A stretch of 63,089 bases of DNA from an uncultured Chloroflexota bacterium (GTDB taxonomy: Bacteria; Chloroflexota; Anaerolineae; Anaerolineales; Anaerolineaceae), in assembly GCA_902774215.1 (NCBI GenBank), contig CACYHU010000008.1:1-63089 (forward strand). The letters are read 5' to 3'. The position numbers were made by a program, and so were the translations under genes. Every line of letters starts with the position of its first letter. Position 1 is the first letter of the stretch. Positions 47,792 through 56,035 of this stretch are shown piece by piece. Under the pieces are notes generated by a model. That model searched no databases, was not told the origin of the DNA, and worked only from the letters and a program-made list of their open reading frames with translations.

Positions 47792-48022
47792 GCATATTGT
47801 ACTATCGTACACAATAAAATCAAAGGTAACCACCGCTTTTTGCGGGTGAATCAGAAAAAGAGCCCTGAAACACAGTGGGGGTATGGGGGCCGCAAGCCCC
47901 CGGAAACCAGGCGCAGGCTTCGGCTTTCGCAAACACACGAACTTTTGATTCCGCGCCGTGCGAAGCATACCCTCCGGAATGCAAGGTGAGCTCTAATAAT
48001 AGAAAATATGAGGAATTTCGAT
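47792..48022 (+). promoter_or_regulatory. Structured leader upstream of the hydrolase gene
   Basis: About 230 bases of untranslated leader between the MerR promoter and the chosen start. A GC-rich hairpin GGGGGC-cgcaa-GCCCCC sits at 47885-47901, in sequence more GC-rich than its surroundings. No known riboswitch is recognised. Confidence 0.35.
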
Positions 48023-49021
48023 ATGATAAAGACTGAAGAACTTATTCTTACCGGAGAATGGGACAAAACCTTCGAAAAAAATGAAAATGTGGATCACAGC
48101 AAGGTGACATTTGTGAACCGCTACGGGATCACGCTGGCAGCCGACATGTATATTCCGAAGGCAGCAAAAGGGAAGCTCCCGGCCATCGCTGTTTCCGGCC
48201 CGTTCGGCGCAGTTAAGGAGCAGTGCTCCGGTCTGTATGCCCAGACGATGGCGGAACGTGGTTTCCTCACGATCGCATTCGATCCGTCATTCACCGGAGA
48301 AAGCGGCGGTTTTCCCCGCTACATGGCATCTCCCGATATCAATACCGAGGATTTCATGGCAGCGGTAGATTTCCTTTCACTTCATGACAACGCAGATCCT
48401 GACCGCATCGGTATTATCGGCATCTGCGGCTGGGGCGGGCTGGCATTGAATGCCGCCGCCCTGGATACACGCGTCAAAGCAACAGCTGTGATGACCATGT
48501 ACGATATGACCCGCGTCAATGCAAAAGGATATTTCGATTCTGAAGACAGTGAAGAAGCACGCTATACTAAGAAAGCAGCCATGTGTGCCCAGCGGCTTGA
48601 AGACCTGAAAAACGGTGAGTATAAACCCGGCGGCGGTGTAGTCGATCCCCTGCCGGTAGACGCGCCTTTCTTTGTGAAGGATTATTACGATTATTACAAG
48701 ACCCCGCGGGGCTATCATCCCCGCTCCCTGAATTCCAACAGCGGCTGGAACGTGACTGGCTGCGAGTCCTTCATCAACCAGCCGATCCTGATGTATTCGA
48801 ATGAGATAAGAAACGCGGTGCTGATCGTCCATGGTGAAAAAGCGCATTCACTTTATTTCGGCAAAGACGCCTATGCGAACATGATAAATGGCAGCAAATA
48901 TATTGAAAACAAGGAACTGATGATCATTCCGGGTGCCACCCACACCGATCTGTATGACGGCGGCGGAAAAGATGCCATCCCCTTCGATAAACTGGATGCA
49001 TTTTTCAACAAATATCTATAG
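48023..49021 (+). CDS. Alpha/beta hydrolase with cysteine nucleophile elbow
   Basis: 332-residue cytoplasmic hydrolase of the YcjY/DUF1100-like group. 'VTFVNRYGITLAADMYIP' and 'LPAIAVSGPFGAVKEQ' open the fold, the nucleophile elbow is 'GICGWGG' (Cys in place of Ser, as in dienelactone hydrolases), and the C-terminal 'IPGATHTDLYD' supplies the histidine. The ATG at 48023 is taken because GAGG lies nine bases upstream; the in-frame ATG at 48008 has no site. It is controlled by the MerR-type promoter and followed 14 bases later by the aldo-keto reductase fusion, so it probably belongs to a detoxification response. The substrate is unknown. Confidence 0.85.
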   Translation: MIKTEELILTGEWDKTFEKNENVDHSKVTFVNRYGITLAADMYIPKAAKGKLPAIAVSGPFGAVKEQCSGLYAQTMAERGFLTIAFDPSFTGESGGFPRYMASPDINTEDFMAAVDFLSLHDNADPDRIGIIGICGWGGLALNAAALDTRVKATAVMTMYDMTRVNAKGYFDSEDSEEARYTKKAAMCAQRLEDLKNGEYKPGGGVVDPLPVDAPFFVKDYYDYYKTPRGYHPRSLNSNSGWNVTGCESFINQPILMYSNEIRNAVLIVHGEKAHSLYFGKDAYANMINGSKYIENKELMIIPGATHTDLYDGGGKDAIPFDKLDAFFNKYL

Positions 49022-49035
49022 AAAAGGAGCTCCCT

Positions 49036-50328
49036 GTGAAACGGAAGACTTTCATCAGCCTTATATTCGTACTGATCCTCATGTTCTGCGGAACATGGCC
49101 TGCTTTTGCTGAGGAACAAAACATGATTTACGCGTATATCAACGAAGACGTTCTCACCATCAAACCGGTCGTGAATTCATCGGCATCAGCCTTTATGGAT
49201 CTGCTCCGCTTAGGTGATGTGACGGTCGCGATGCACGATTACGGCAATTTTGAAAAGGTCGGCTCCATCGGCACCGCACTGCCCCGCAATGACGAACCGG
49301 TCACCACGGAACCGGGCGATGTGATCCTTTACCTCGGGACTGAGATCACGATCTATTATGATGTTAATCAGTGGAATTTCACCCGTCTGGGAAAGGTCCG
49401 GAACGTATCTCCGGAAGAATTAAGGACGATCATCCGTGCAGGCGGGGAAAACATTTCAGCACGTTTCTCCCTGACGCCGCCGGTTACAAACCAAAACGCT
49501 GCCTTTGACCTCAACACAGGAACCGTTCTGCTCAACAGCGGTTATGAGATGCCCCTCATCGGGCTGGGTACCTGGACGCTCACCAATGAACAGGCAGAAA
49601 ACAGTGTCTATCATGCGCTGAAAACCGGGATGCGTCTGATCGACACAGCCCGGTATTATCGCTGTGAAGCTGGAGTGGGACGCGGACTGCAGCGGGCCAT
49701 AGACGAAGGGATCGTGACACGGGAGGAAGTCTTTATCACCAGCAAGATCATGCCGGGAGATTATGACCGCGCGGCGCAGGGGATCAATGATTCACTTTCG
49801 GATCTCAATGTTGATTATATCGACCTGATGCTGATCCATCAACCGGGCTGGAACGATGAAGCGGTCTATCGTGCGATGGAAGATGCGGCCGCTGCGGGAA
49901 AGATCCGCTCCCTCGGTATTTCCAACTATTACACGCGGGAAGCGGTCGATGAGGTTTTGTCCTATGCACACATCATGCCGGCAGTGATCCAGAATGAAAA
50001 TCATCTGTATTATCAGAACACGGAACTCAGGAATTATGTAAGTCAGTACGGCATCGTGATCGAATCCTGGTATCCTTTCGGCGGAAGAGGTCACACGCGG
50101 GAGCATTTCTCCGATCCCGTCATCAGCGGAATAGCCGCGGCTCATGGCAAAACCCCGGCACAGATCATCCTGCGCTGGCAGCTGCAGGCCGGTTTCATCG
50201 CCATTCCCGGATCATCCGACCCGGACCATATCGCCGAAAATTATGATATCTTTGACTTTGAATTATCAGATGAGGAGATGAACCGAATCAGCAGCCTCGA
50301 CCGCCATCAGCGCTACGAAAACTGGTAG
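49036..50328 (+). CDS. Exported fusion of a cyclophilin-like domain and an aldo/keto reductase
   Basis: 430 residues from a GTG start with AAAGGAG in front. A signal peptide (cleavage expected after 'AFA', about residue 25) is followed by a cyclophilin-like (DUF/Cyclophil_like2-type) domain at about 30-140: 'SASAFMDLLRLGDVTVAMHDYGNF' and 'TEPGDVILYLGTEITIYY'. From 158 comes a complete aldo/keto reductase with the catalytic tetrad Asp203, Tyr208, Lys237, His268 ('LIDTARYY', 'TSKIMPG', 'LIHQPG') and a C-terminal 'IPGSSDPDHI' NADP-binding loop. Export of an NADP-dependent enzyme is odd, because the cofactor is cytoplasmic. Confidence 0.85.
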   Translation: MKRKTFISLIFVLILMFCGTWPAFAEEQNMIYAYINEDVLTIKPVVNSSASAFMDLLRLGDVTVAMHDYGNFEKVGSIGTALPRNDEPVTTEPGDVILYLGTEITIYYDVNQWNFTRLGKVRNVSPEELRTIIRAGGENISARFSLTPPVTNQNAAFDLNTGTVLLNSGYEMPLIGLGTWTLTNEQAENSVYHALKTGMRLIDTARYYRCEAGVGRGLQRAIDEGIVTREEVFITSKIMPGDYDRAAQGINDSLSDLNVDYIDLMLIHQPGWNDEAVYRAMEDAAAAGKIRSLGISNYYTREAVDEVLSYAHIMPAVIQNENHLYYQNTELRNYVSQYGIVIESWYPFGGRGHTREHFSDPVISGIAAAHGKTPAQIILRWQLQAGFIAIPGSSDPDHIAENYDIFDFELSDEEMNRISSLDRHQRYENW

Positions 50329-50771
50329 ATAACGGACCGCAGACGAAGATCTAAAGCACACGGTGCCGGGCATTTTCCGCAGCTACCCCCGCACAAAAGC
50401 CCGGCACCCGTGCTGCCGTCCCCGCTCCCGTACAGATAATGCCCCCCCCGATCGATTTCAACACCTACTTACACTGACTTTTCGATGACTTACGCTGATT
50501 CAACGCTGACTTAACCAAGAAAGGTATCAGTAATTCTGGATCGGACTGAAATTCGTGAGACGCTGTATCAAAGGTTTGACCATGATTTTCACCGAGCTTA
50601 ACCAGCATCTGATCCAGCCTGTTGGAAGAAATACCCATGGACCCGTTTCCGGATTTCCTGAGCGGGCTGAGTCAACTGGGCCTGCGGTTTAAAAGCTTAC
50701 CTGAATCCGCAGGGCATACATGGAACCGGTGAACTTCGGTATAATTATCATCTGAAAGGAGACGTGATATT
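50329..50771. other. Intergenic region upstream of the Nif11-like precursor
   Basis: Contains the hairpin noted at 50362-50408, a possible protein-coding scrap near 50630-50720 with no start site, and a TATAAT at 50740-50745 about 27 bases before the precursor's start that could be its -10 element. Nothing else is recognised. Confidence 0.45.
50362..50408 (+). terminator. GC-rich stem-loop after the aldo/keto reductase gene
   Basis: A 10-bp perfect stem GGTGCCGGGC / GCCCGGCACC with a long loop (27 bases), 33 bases after the stop. Without a T-run it is only a likely transcript end. Confidence 0.5.
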
Positions 50772-50987
50772 ATGGAAAGAAAAGAATCACTGGAAAGGAT
50801 CTTCACCCAGCTGAGCGATGAACAGAAGGAACAGTTTAAAAACTGCAAAAACATGGATGAGGTCATGAAGCTCGCTAATAAGGAGAACGTTGAACTCACC
50901 GATGATCAGCTCGATTTCCTCGCCTCCGGCGGCTGCAGCAGCGAGAATTGCGAAAATTATAAAAATGGAAGCGTTTTTGTAAAGTAG
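50772..50987 (+). CDS. Nif11-like RiPP precursor peptide
   Basis: 71-residue peptide. The acidic, helical leader ('IFTQLSDEQKEQFKNCKN' then 'ELTDDQLDFLASGG') matches Nif11-like leader peptides and ends in a double-glycine protease site at residues 53-54. The 17-residue core is short and has two cysteines ('CSSENCENYKNGSVFVK'). C39-peptidase ABC exporters cut behind such GG sites, and one is encoded at 59994. No maturase lies beside the gene; the modification enzymes of the NHLP cluster 4-5 kb away, or distant ones, could serve it. The AAAGGAG site and upstream TATAAT support expression. Confidence 0.82.
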   Translation: MERKESLERIFTQLSDEQKEQFKNCKNMDEVMKLANKENVELTDDQLDFLASGGCSSENCENYKNGSVFVK

Positions 50988-51190
50988 AGAGTTAACATAA
51001 ACTGTATTTCTCCAAAGCCGTGATTTATTCTGACGCTGATACCGGCGCTTTCCGGCGAAGCGGCAAATGATATTGAATCGGAAATACCGGATTCGTCTTT
51101 GATCCGGCAATATCTTGCCGAAGGCGGTGATTTCGCTTCCGGCTACAATTTCCTATTTGTTCTTTTTTCCCGGCCATTGCATTCATCATC
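50988..51190. other. Gap with short coding scrap
   Basis: Around 51030-51180 the plus strand reads as ~45 protein-like residues without a start site; it looks like debris of a lost gene. Nothing else is seen. Confidence 0.3.
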
Positions 51191-51595
51191 TTATAATTCA
51201 TCTATGGGCACAAATCCGGTTCCATTGAATTTTTTCATCTGTTCAAAATTGCCGCAGCTCCATTTGCCTTCTAATACGTCACTGGTATTGAAGGTCATTT
51301 TACCCTGCCCGTCAGGCTTTCTTTTTTTCCATTCACCTTCATAAACATCCCCATTCGCCCAGATCATTTTGCCCTGTCCGTATAGTTCATCGTCTTTCCA
51401 TTGGCCTTTGCATTCTTTCCTGACGGCACTGTCATTTTTTCCAAAGTTCATTGTGCTCTGGCCATTGCGTTTGCCATCTTTCATTTCACCTTCGTATACA
51501 TCGCTGTTTCTGAGCCGGCGAAATGGCGATAAAATGCCGGGAAAAAGTGTCGAAGAATTGACGAGATGAGCAACCGAGAAATCGGTTGTATTCAT
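51191..51595 (-). pseudogene. Truncated MORN-repeat protein
   Basis: The frame contains two to three MORN repeats ('YEGEMKDGKRNGQ', 'GQWKDDELYGQGKMIW', 'YEGEWKKRKPDGQGKM'), 14-residue hairpins that bind membranes or proteins. The first ~30 residues do not fit the family and have no ribosome site, so the true N-terminus has been replaced, probably by rearrangement. It is likely a remnant, but a short expressed MORN protein cannot be excluded. Confidence 0.65.
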
Positions 51596-51687
51596 TTAAA
51601 CTAAAGAAATGAAGGAGAAACAGCCTTAAGCGTCCCTGACAGCGAAAATGGCCTGGCAAACCAAGCTGTGTACATGCGCGCTTTTCA

Positions 51688-51846
51688 ATGATAATCATTA
51701 ACCATTTTCGAAAAAACAGCAGAGAAGACGGCCTGATTTATATCATCAGCGAGGAAGTTCATAGCTGTCCGAAATGTGGAGGACAGCTAAACAACATTCC
51801 AATTTGCGTGGATTTCCGTTTGTGTCCTTTGGGAAAAACCCACTAA
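51688..51846 (+). pseudogene. Short zinc-ribbon fragment, DUF6431-like insertion-sequence remnant
   Basis: A 52-residue frame with 'SCPKCGGQL' and a second Cys pair further on resembles the start of DUF6431-type zinc-ribbon proteins that accompany transposases; it stops far too early. A good terminator follows. It is the only transposon-like trace in the window and sits next to the broken MORN gene. Confidence 0.4.
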
Positions 51847-51869
51847 TACCACATTTTTGAATATCTGTC

Positions 51870-51897
51870 AACCGCCAATTTTGGCGGTTTTCTTTTT
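51870..51897 (+). terminator. Intrinsic terminator
   Basis: AACCGCC (51870-51876) pairs with GGCGGTT (51883-51889) across a 6-base loop, followed by a T-rich tract to 51897. Confidence 0.85.
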
Positions 51898-51942
51898 GTG
51901 AATTAAGGTGTAGACTGTTTTTAAGTCAGCAGAAAGCAGGAG

Positions 51943-52139
51943 GTAGGATGTAGTAAGGTTATAGGTTATAGGATGCAGCGACAAGCAGCCGGAATCAGCA
52001 GGCAGCAGACAGCCGGCAGTATTAGCAAACAGTCGCCAGCAAGCAGCAGTTAGTATAAATAGAATGCGGCGAAGCCGCTTCCTGTTCCACTAACACCTGA
52101 CACCTGAAACCTGATACCCAACACCTGCCACCTACACCC
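51943..52139. repeat. Heptameric DNA repeat tract upstream of the unknown 571-residue protein
   Basis: Three 7-bp-period arrays follow each other: GGTTATA-type units (51943-51977), then CAGC-containing heptads (about 51980-52050), then TRAYACC units (seven copies at 52091-52139). The first and last have roughly complementary consensus. No coding potential is maintained. Confidence 0.85.
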
Positions 52140-52158
52140 TAAAGAAGAGGAGCTATCG

Positions 52159-53874
52159 ATGTCAACCAGATCCGCGATAAAAAGCATGATGTACCAGAAC
52201 GCGCTGAATTCTCTTTACAACGGCGCGGTAATGCCTCATGAACGCGAGATCCTCGCCAGGGCTCCGCTGCCGACCGATATCGTCGATCCCTTCGTCTCAC
52301 AGGATGTCGACCCGCGCCAGATCATGGGCTTCGCCTATAACTCCCTGGTCACCTGGATCGACCAGGCCAAAAAGGCCAACTATTTCTCCAAAAAATTTAT
52401 AGAGCTATCCAGACTGGTGATGAAAGGCGTCATGACCATGGGCCGCGGACTGGTCGCCCTGCACAACCGGGGCGAGGATCTCGCTCAGGCTCCGATGCAG
52501 ATCGGGGACCTCATCAGCGTTTCTTCCTACCATTTCCGTAAGAGCTATCTTGGAGTCATCCAGACAGCACAATCCCATCCGGAGATCAGCGAACGTCTGC
52601 TCATCAATCAGCTCAGCTGGACAAATATGCTGTTCAGGCTTTATAAGACAAAGGATAAATTGGAAAAACCTTTGAAAGTGGTCAGTGGTCAGAGATCAGT
52701 GGCCGGATTGAATTCGGAAGCACTCGGGAACCCGGGCTGCGCAAGCGATCAGGGGAAACCTAAGCTTTCCGATCCTTTTAGCGACAACGATCAGGGGAAC
52801 CCGATGTTTCCCGCTGTTTCCGGCCGTCCGCTGCCCGATATTGCCGCAATCTTCGAACCCGGCGCTTTTTCCGCACCCCGCGCCCTTTCCGCTCTCGATG
52901 AGAGCAAACAATGCGGAATTCGGAATGCGAAATTAGATTATGAAAACTCCGAAGCCCGGAAAGCGAAAACAGAAAAGATCGCTTCTGTTATGGATAGCAA
53001 AAACATAATTCGGAATTCAAAATCCATCAGTTCTGAAAAATCAAGCAAGGAAGAAGCGAACGAAGTATGCGGTGACCCGCAAGCGGGTCACCGGGACGTA
53101 TGCAGCCTGACCCGCGAGCGGGTCAGCTGTGTACGTCCCGCCAATACCACCCCTGCAGAGGAATCACAAGCGGAGCTCAGTCTCACCGATACCACCGCTC
53201 CCAAAGAGGAATCACAAACGGAAATCAGCTTCCCCGATGACACCACTCCTGCAGGGGAAGAAAAACCGGAAATCAGCTTCTCCGATAACACCGCTCCCGC
53301 AGGGAAAGAACAAGCGGAGATCAGTCCACCAGATAACACCAGTCCTGAAAGTGAATTACCGGAAGAAGATCGATCTCCGGAAATAATGCCGAACCTTCGC
53401 GCGGACAATCCTCCCCCGTTGGCAGTCCGAAACCCGCTCCGAGAGGTACAGGCTTCGCCTGATTCAGATGCGGAGCGGGAGCTTCGCCCCCGCGCGCGGA
53501 GGGATGCCGTCTCCGGTCAGGAGCAGCCGCCCGAAAACCCGAAGCCTGATTTCCACCAGGAAGAATATATACACGCAACAGATCAATCAACCGAAATTTC
53601 GGATCCGGTTCCTATACCTGATCCTGTTCCGGAAGAACAGATACACACATACGACCCGCCGATTGATCCGCCGGACCGTTTGACTGCGGACCCGAATATA
53701 CCCTTCTATCTGGAGATCCTGCGGCATGCCTTCGATCGGAGCAGTCCGAATGAAGAGGGAGCCATCACCTTCACCGAAGAAGAGATCATTTACCTTGCCA
53801 GCGACCCGGACTTTGCCGCCATCTACCCCGACCAGGCTGCCCAGATGAGGAAGATCCTTCAGGGGGACGGTTAA
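52159..53874 (+). CDS. Unknown protein with helical N-terminal domain and repeat-rich linker
   Basis: 571 residues, no family recognised. Residues 1-175 form an ordered helical domain ('GAVMPHEREILARAPLPTDI', 'GDLISVSSYHFRKSYLGVI', ending near 'FRLYKTKDKLEKP'). The middle is low complexity: degenerate copies of 'DTTxPxEExQxEIS', about 14-17 residues each, cover 320-395. A conserved-looking segment at 500-570 ('IPFYLEILRHAFDRS', 'TFTEEEIIYLASDPDFAAIY') ends the protein. DNA heptads and palindromes have been absorbed into the linker. AGAGGAG precedes the start. It lies beside the RiPP cluster but is convergent with it, so a link is not demonstrated. Confidence 0.65.
   Translation: MSTRSAIKSMMYQNALNSLYNGAVMPHEREILARAPLPTDIVDPFVSQDVDPRQIMGFAYNSLVTWIDQAKKANYFSKKFIELSRLVMKGVMTMGRGLVALHNRGEDLAQAPMQIGDLISVSSYHFRKSYLGVIQTAQSHPEISERLLINQLSWTNMLFRLYKTKDKLEKPLKVVSGQRSVAGLNSEALGNPGCASDQGKPKLSDPFSDNDQGNPMFPAVSGRPLPDIAAIFEPGAFSAPRALSALDESKQCGIRNAKLDYENSEARKAKTEKIASVMDSKNIIRNSKSISSEKSSKEEANEVCGDPQAGHRDVCSLTRERVSCVRPANTTPAEESQAELSLTDTTAPKEESQTEISFPDDTTPAGEEKPEISFSDNTAPAGKEQAEISPPDNTSPESELPEEDRSPEIMPNLRADNPPPLAVRNPLREVQASPDSDAERELRPRARRDAVSGQEQPPENPKPDFHQEEYIHATDQSTEISDPVPIPDPVPEEQIHTYDPPIDPPDRLTADPNIPFYLEILRHAFDRSSPNEEGAITFTEEEIIYLASDPDFAAIYPDQAAQMRKILQGDG
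53071..53126. repeat. Two near-identical GC-rich palindromes inside the unknown gene
   Basis: GGTGACCCGC-aa-GCGGGTCACC (53071-53092) and CTGACCCGC-ga-GCGGGTCAG (53107-53126) are perfect hairpins sharing the GACCCGC arm. They are REP-like and lie in frame in the linker. Confidence 0.8.
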
Positions 53875-53990
53875 GCGTGCACGGACGGTTGTCCATCGTC
53901 ACTGCCGCTGTTCGGCAGGCGGAACCGTCAACCGGGGTCACGGCGCCCATTCTTCAGGATGCGGAATTCCGCTCCGCTTCAATTTGCCCA

Positions 53991-54046
53991 CTGACCACCG
54001 ACCACCGATCACTGACCACTAACTACCGGCCACCGGCCACTAAACA
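53991..54046. repeat. Heptameric repeat tract at the end of the epimerase gene
   Basis: Eight consecutive 7-bp units of consensus CYRRYCA, beginning CTGACCA-CCGACCA. A four-unit reverse-complement relative lies at 52678-52705 inside the unknown gene. The tract overlaps the stop of the PoyD-like gene. Confidence 0.9.
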
Positions 54047-55337
54047 AGATATCCGCTCCGGAACATCTTATCCAGCATCTCATAAACATCCGGTTCAAAA
54101 TTTTCCGAAAGACCCAATGACTGAAAGATTTCCGCAAAGCTGCCCCATCCGCCAAGCCCTTCAGAATCGCTTCATTCCAGCGGTTATCAGGGATCCGGAA
54201 CGCCACACCGTCACCCACCAGAAGGATCTGATCCGCTTCCTTCCTGATTTTCACTTCGGGATGGATCCGAATCGATTTATCCTTCGGCAGACCGGCAGGT
54301 GCGTGACGCCGGAAAAGACCTACCAGCTTTTCCCGGTAATCCCCCGAATTGTCAAAAGACAGCGTTTCCAATACGCGGTACCCGCACGGCCGGGTCTCGT
54401 CCGGGAGCACTGGTTCCAGGAAGGTCATTGAACGGTCGGTCAGATTTACCCGGACGCCCGCCAGACAGCTGATGCTGTAACGGTATTTTTCACGGTCATG
54501 GTTTGACCGGTTTCTCCCGGAATCCGATATCCTGTATACAGATCCGCGGTTGTTGGGCAGAAGCTCCACATACGCCAGCTCTTCCGGAGAAAATAGCTCC
54601 GCGATCCGTTCAAACTGGCGGACAGAGCGGATACTCAGACGCAGACGGCTCTGATCCCGGAGACGGTCCTCACCCAGGCGCTGAATCAAACCACGGATCC
54701 GTTCCGGCTCCCGGTCCGCAGCGGCTGTCGTCGTCTGAGGGATATGCCCTGTTATCGACTCAACATCGTCAAGAAAACGCTCATAATCCGGATTGTCCAG
54801 CGGTTCGGTGGCAAAGTAGCACGGACATTCACCTGTGATCGGGCCCAGAAAATCAAAAGATTCCTGAATGATGCCCCTCCACAGGTCCCGGTCATAGGGT
54901 GCGTTAGCAGTCCAGCGTTCCGCCATCAGGCCGCAGAAATCGCAGCCGATCCTGCAGCCGCGGCTGAGTTCAAAAGCTATGGGGTAATAATAAATATTCG
55001 GATGGAAACGAACCAGAGCAGATTCCATTCTGCAGCGGTTTCGGATACGCTGCAGATAGCCGTAAACCTCCGGATCGTGAAATGAATCCGGCTGGAACAA
55101 TTCGCTTAAATATCGGGAACAGCGGAAAAAACGTTCGCAAAATTCCCGTGCATAGGGATTTGAAGGAAATCTCAGAGCATTTCCGTTATGAATGGCATGA
55201 ATTGCCTCCGGCATGAGACCGGTTTCTTCAGAGGGAAAAACGGCAAATGACCCGCTTTCCGCCTTGGAGCGGAAGACCGGGTCGATCTGCCATTTTTCCA
55301 TCAAACGCTTAAACCGTGCAAAGCGAAGAGCATCCAT
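54009..55337 (-). CDS. PoyD-like radical SAM peptide epimerase, frameshifted near its 3' end
   Basis: Radical-SAM enzyme resembling the PoyD/OspD family, which convert L- to D-residues in NHLP-type RiPP precursors. The cluster loop is 'ELSRGCRIGCDFCGLMA' with Cys128, Cys132 and Cys135. 'HPNIYYYPIAFELSRGC' before it and 'GECPCYFATEPLDNPDYERF' after it are typical. From about residue 395 the frame diverges: a different frame reads 'FAEIFQSLGLSENFEPD' and 'EMLDKMFRSGYLV' to a TAG at 54040-54042. A single-base deletion near 54153 in a C/G-rich run, or a sequencing error, explains it. The open frame shown ends at 54009 in repeats. It begins 6 bases after the precursor gene. Confidence 0.8.
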   Translation of the reverse strand: MDALRFARFKRLMEKWQIDPVFRSKAESGSFAVFPSEETGLMPEAIHAIHNGNALRFPSNPYAREFCERFFRCSRYLSELFQPDSFHDPEVYGYLQRIRNRCRMESALVRFHPNIYYYPIAFELSRGCRIGCDFCGLMAERWTANAPYDRDLWRGIIQESFDFLGPITGECPCYFATEPLDNPDYERFLDDVESITGHIPQTTTAAADREPERIRGLIQRLGEDRLRDQSRLRLSIRSVRQFERIAELFSPEELAYVELLPNNRGSVYRISDSGRNRSNHDREKYRYSISCLAGVRVNLTDRSMTFLEPVLPDETRPCGYRVLETLSFDNSGDYREKLVGLFRRHAPAGLPKDKSIRIHPEVKIRKEADQILLVGDGVAFRIPDNRWNEAILKGLADGAALRKSFSHWVFRKILNRMFMRCWIRCSGADILFSGRWPVVSGQ

Positions 55338-55343
55338 TCATTA

Positions 55344-55907
55344 TCAGTAATAACCGCAGGCATCATTCGAGCAGGTCGAGGCCCCGGATGCACTGGCTCC
55401 CGCGGCATTATTTACACACGCGGACCCTCCGGACGCACTCGCCCCGGCGGCATAATTTACGCATGCCGCACCTCCGGCAGCACTTGCCCCGGCGGCAGCA
55501 TTATAACAGGCGTCTCCGCCGCAGCCTGCAACGCCGCATCCCTGTGTAAGACAGGCATCCGCGGGACAGCCGGCTATCAGACAGCCATCCGCCGGACAGC
55601 CAAGGATACTGAATGCAACTGCGCAGACGGAAGCCCCGATAAAGAAACTGATCCCTCCGGAAACATCTTTGAGCTCATTCAGCTCGATCTCATCACCAGT
55701 AAAGTTCGGCAGAACGTAGGTATTGGCGTGATTCGGTTCCCCGTCAACAAAGTTCAGCTGAAGATCTTTGGGCAGCGCACAGCCTGCGACCTCTTCCATC
55801 GCGGCACGCGGATCTTCCCGCAGCTTTTTCAGGTATTCCGGGTCCTCTTTAGCTTTTTGGTTTACTTCCTGATACAGGTTTTCAAGTTTTTCCTGAGTCC
55901 ATTCCAT
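55344..55907 (-). CDS. NHLP (proteusin-type) RiPP precursor with Cys/Ala/Gly-rich core
   Basis: 187-residue precursor. The leader (residues 1-85) is nitrile-hydratase alpha-like: 'YLKKLREDPRAAMEE', 'LPKDLQLNFVDGEPNHA', ending 'LNELKDVSGG', where a C39 peptidase would cut. The core is 102 residues with 12 cysteines, almost no charged residues, a hydrophobic start ('ISFFIGASVCAVAFSILG'), two 'GCPAD' units and then three Ala/Gly/Ser-rich repeats of about 15 residues ('AAGASAxGG...ACVN'). Such composition suits epimerisation and thioether or other Cys chemistry. A GGAG site precedes the start. It is the only NHLP-type precursor in the window. Confidence 0.92.
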   Translation of the reverse strand: MEWTQEKLENLYQEVNQKAKEDPEYLKKLREDPRAAMEEVAGCALPKDLQLNFVDGEPNHANTYVLPNFTGDEIELNELKDVSGGISFFIGASVCAVAFSILGCPADGCLIAGCPADACLTQGCGVAGCGGDACYNAAAGASAAGGAACVNYAAGASASGGSACVNNAAGASASGASTCSNDACGYY

Positions 55908-56035
55908 GTGATCAACTCCATTTTACAAAAACCTCCATGCGCTGCCGTTTCTTTTCAGCGAACGAAGGGTAAACATGCTGTTATAAACGGTAAAATAATA
56001 TATAAGTATACTACCTGATTTCGATAATTGACAGT

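Noticed and set aside
50360..50412. Classical intrinsic terminator after the aldo-keto reductase
   Set aside because: The stem is strong but the loop is 27 bases and no T-run follows, so it is listed only as a likely transcript end.
51943..54046. CRISPR-like array
   Set aside because: Units are 7 bp and contiguous, with no 25-40 bp repeats, no unique spacers and no cas genes.
53877..54431. 184-codon plus-strand frame after the unknown gene
   Set aside because: It reads through a heptad tract and antisense to the radical-SAM gene; it has no ribosome site.
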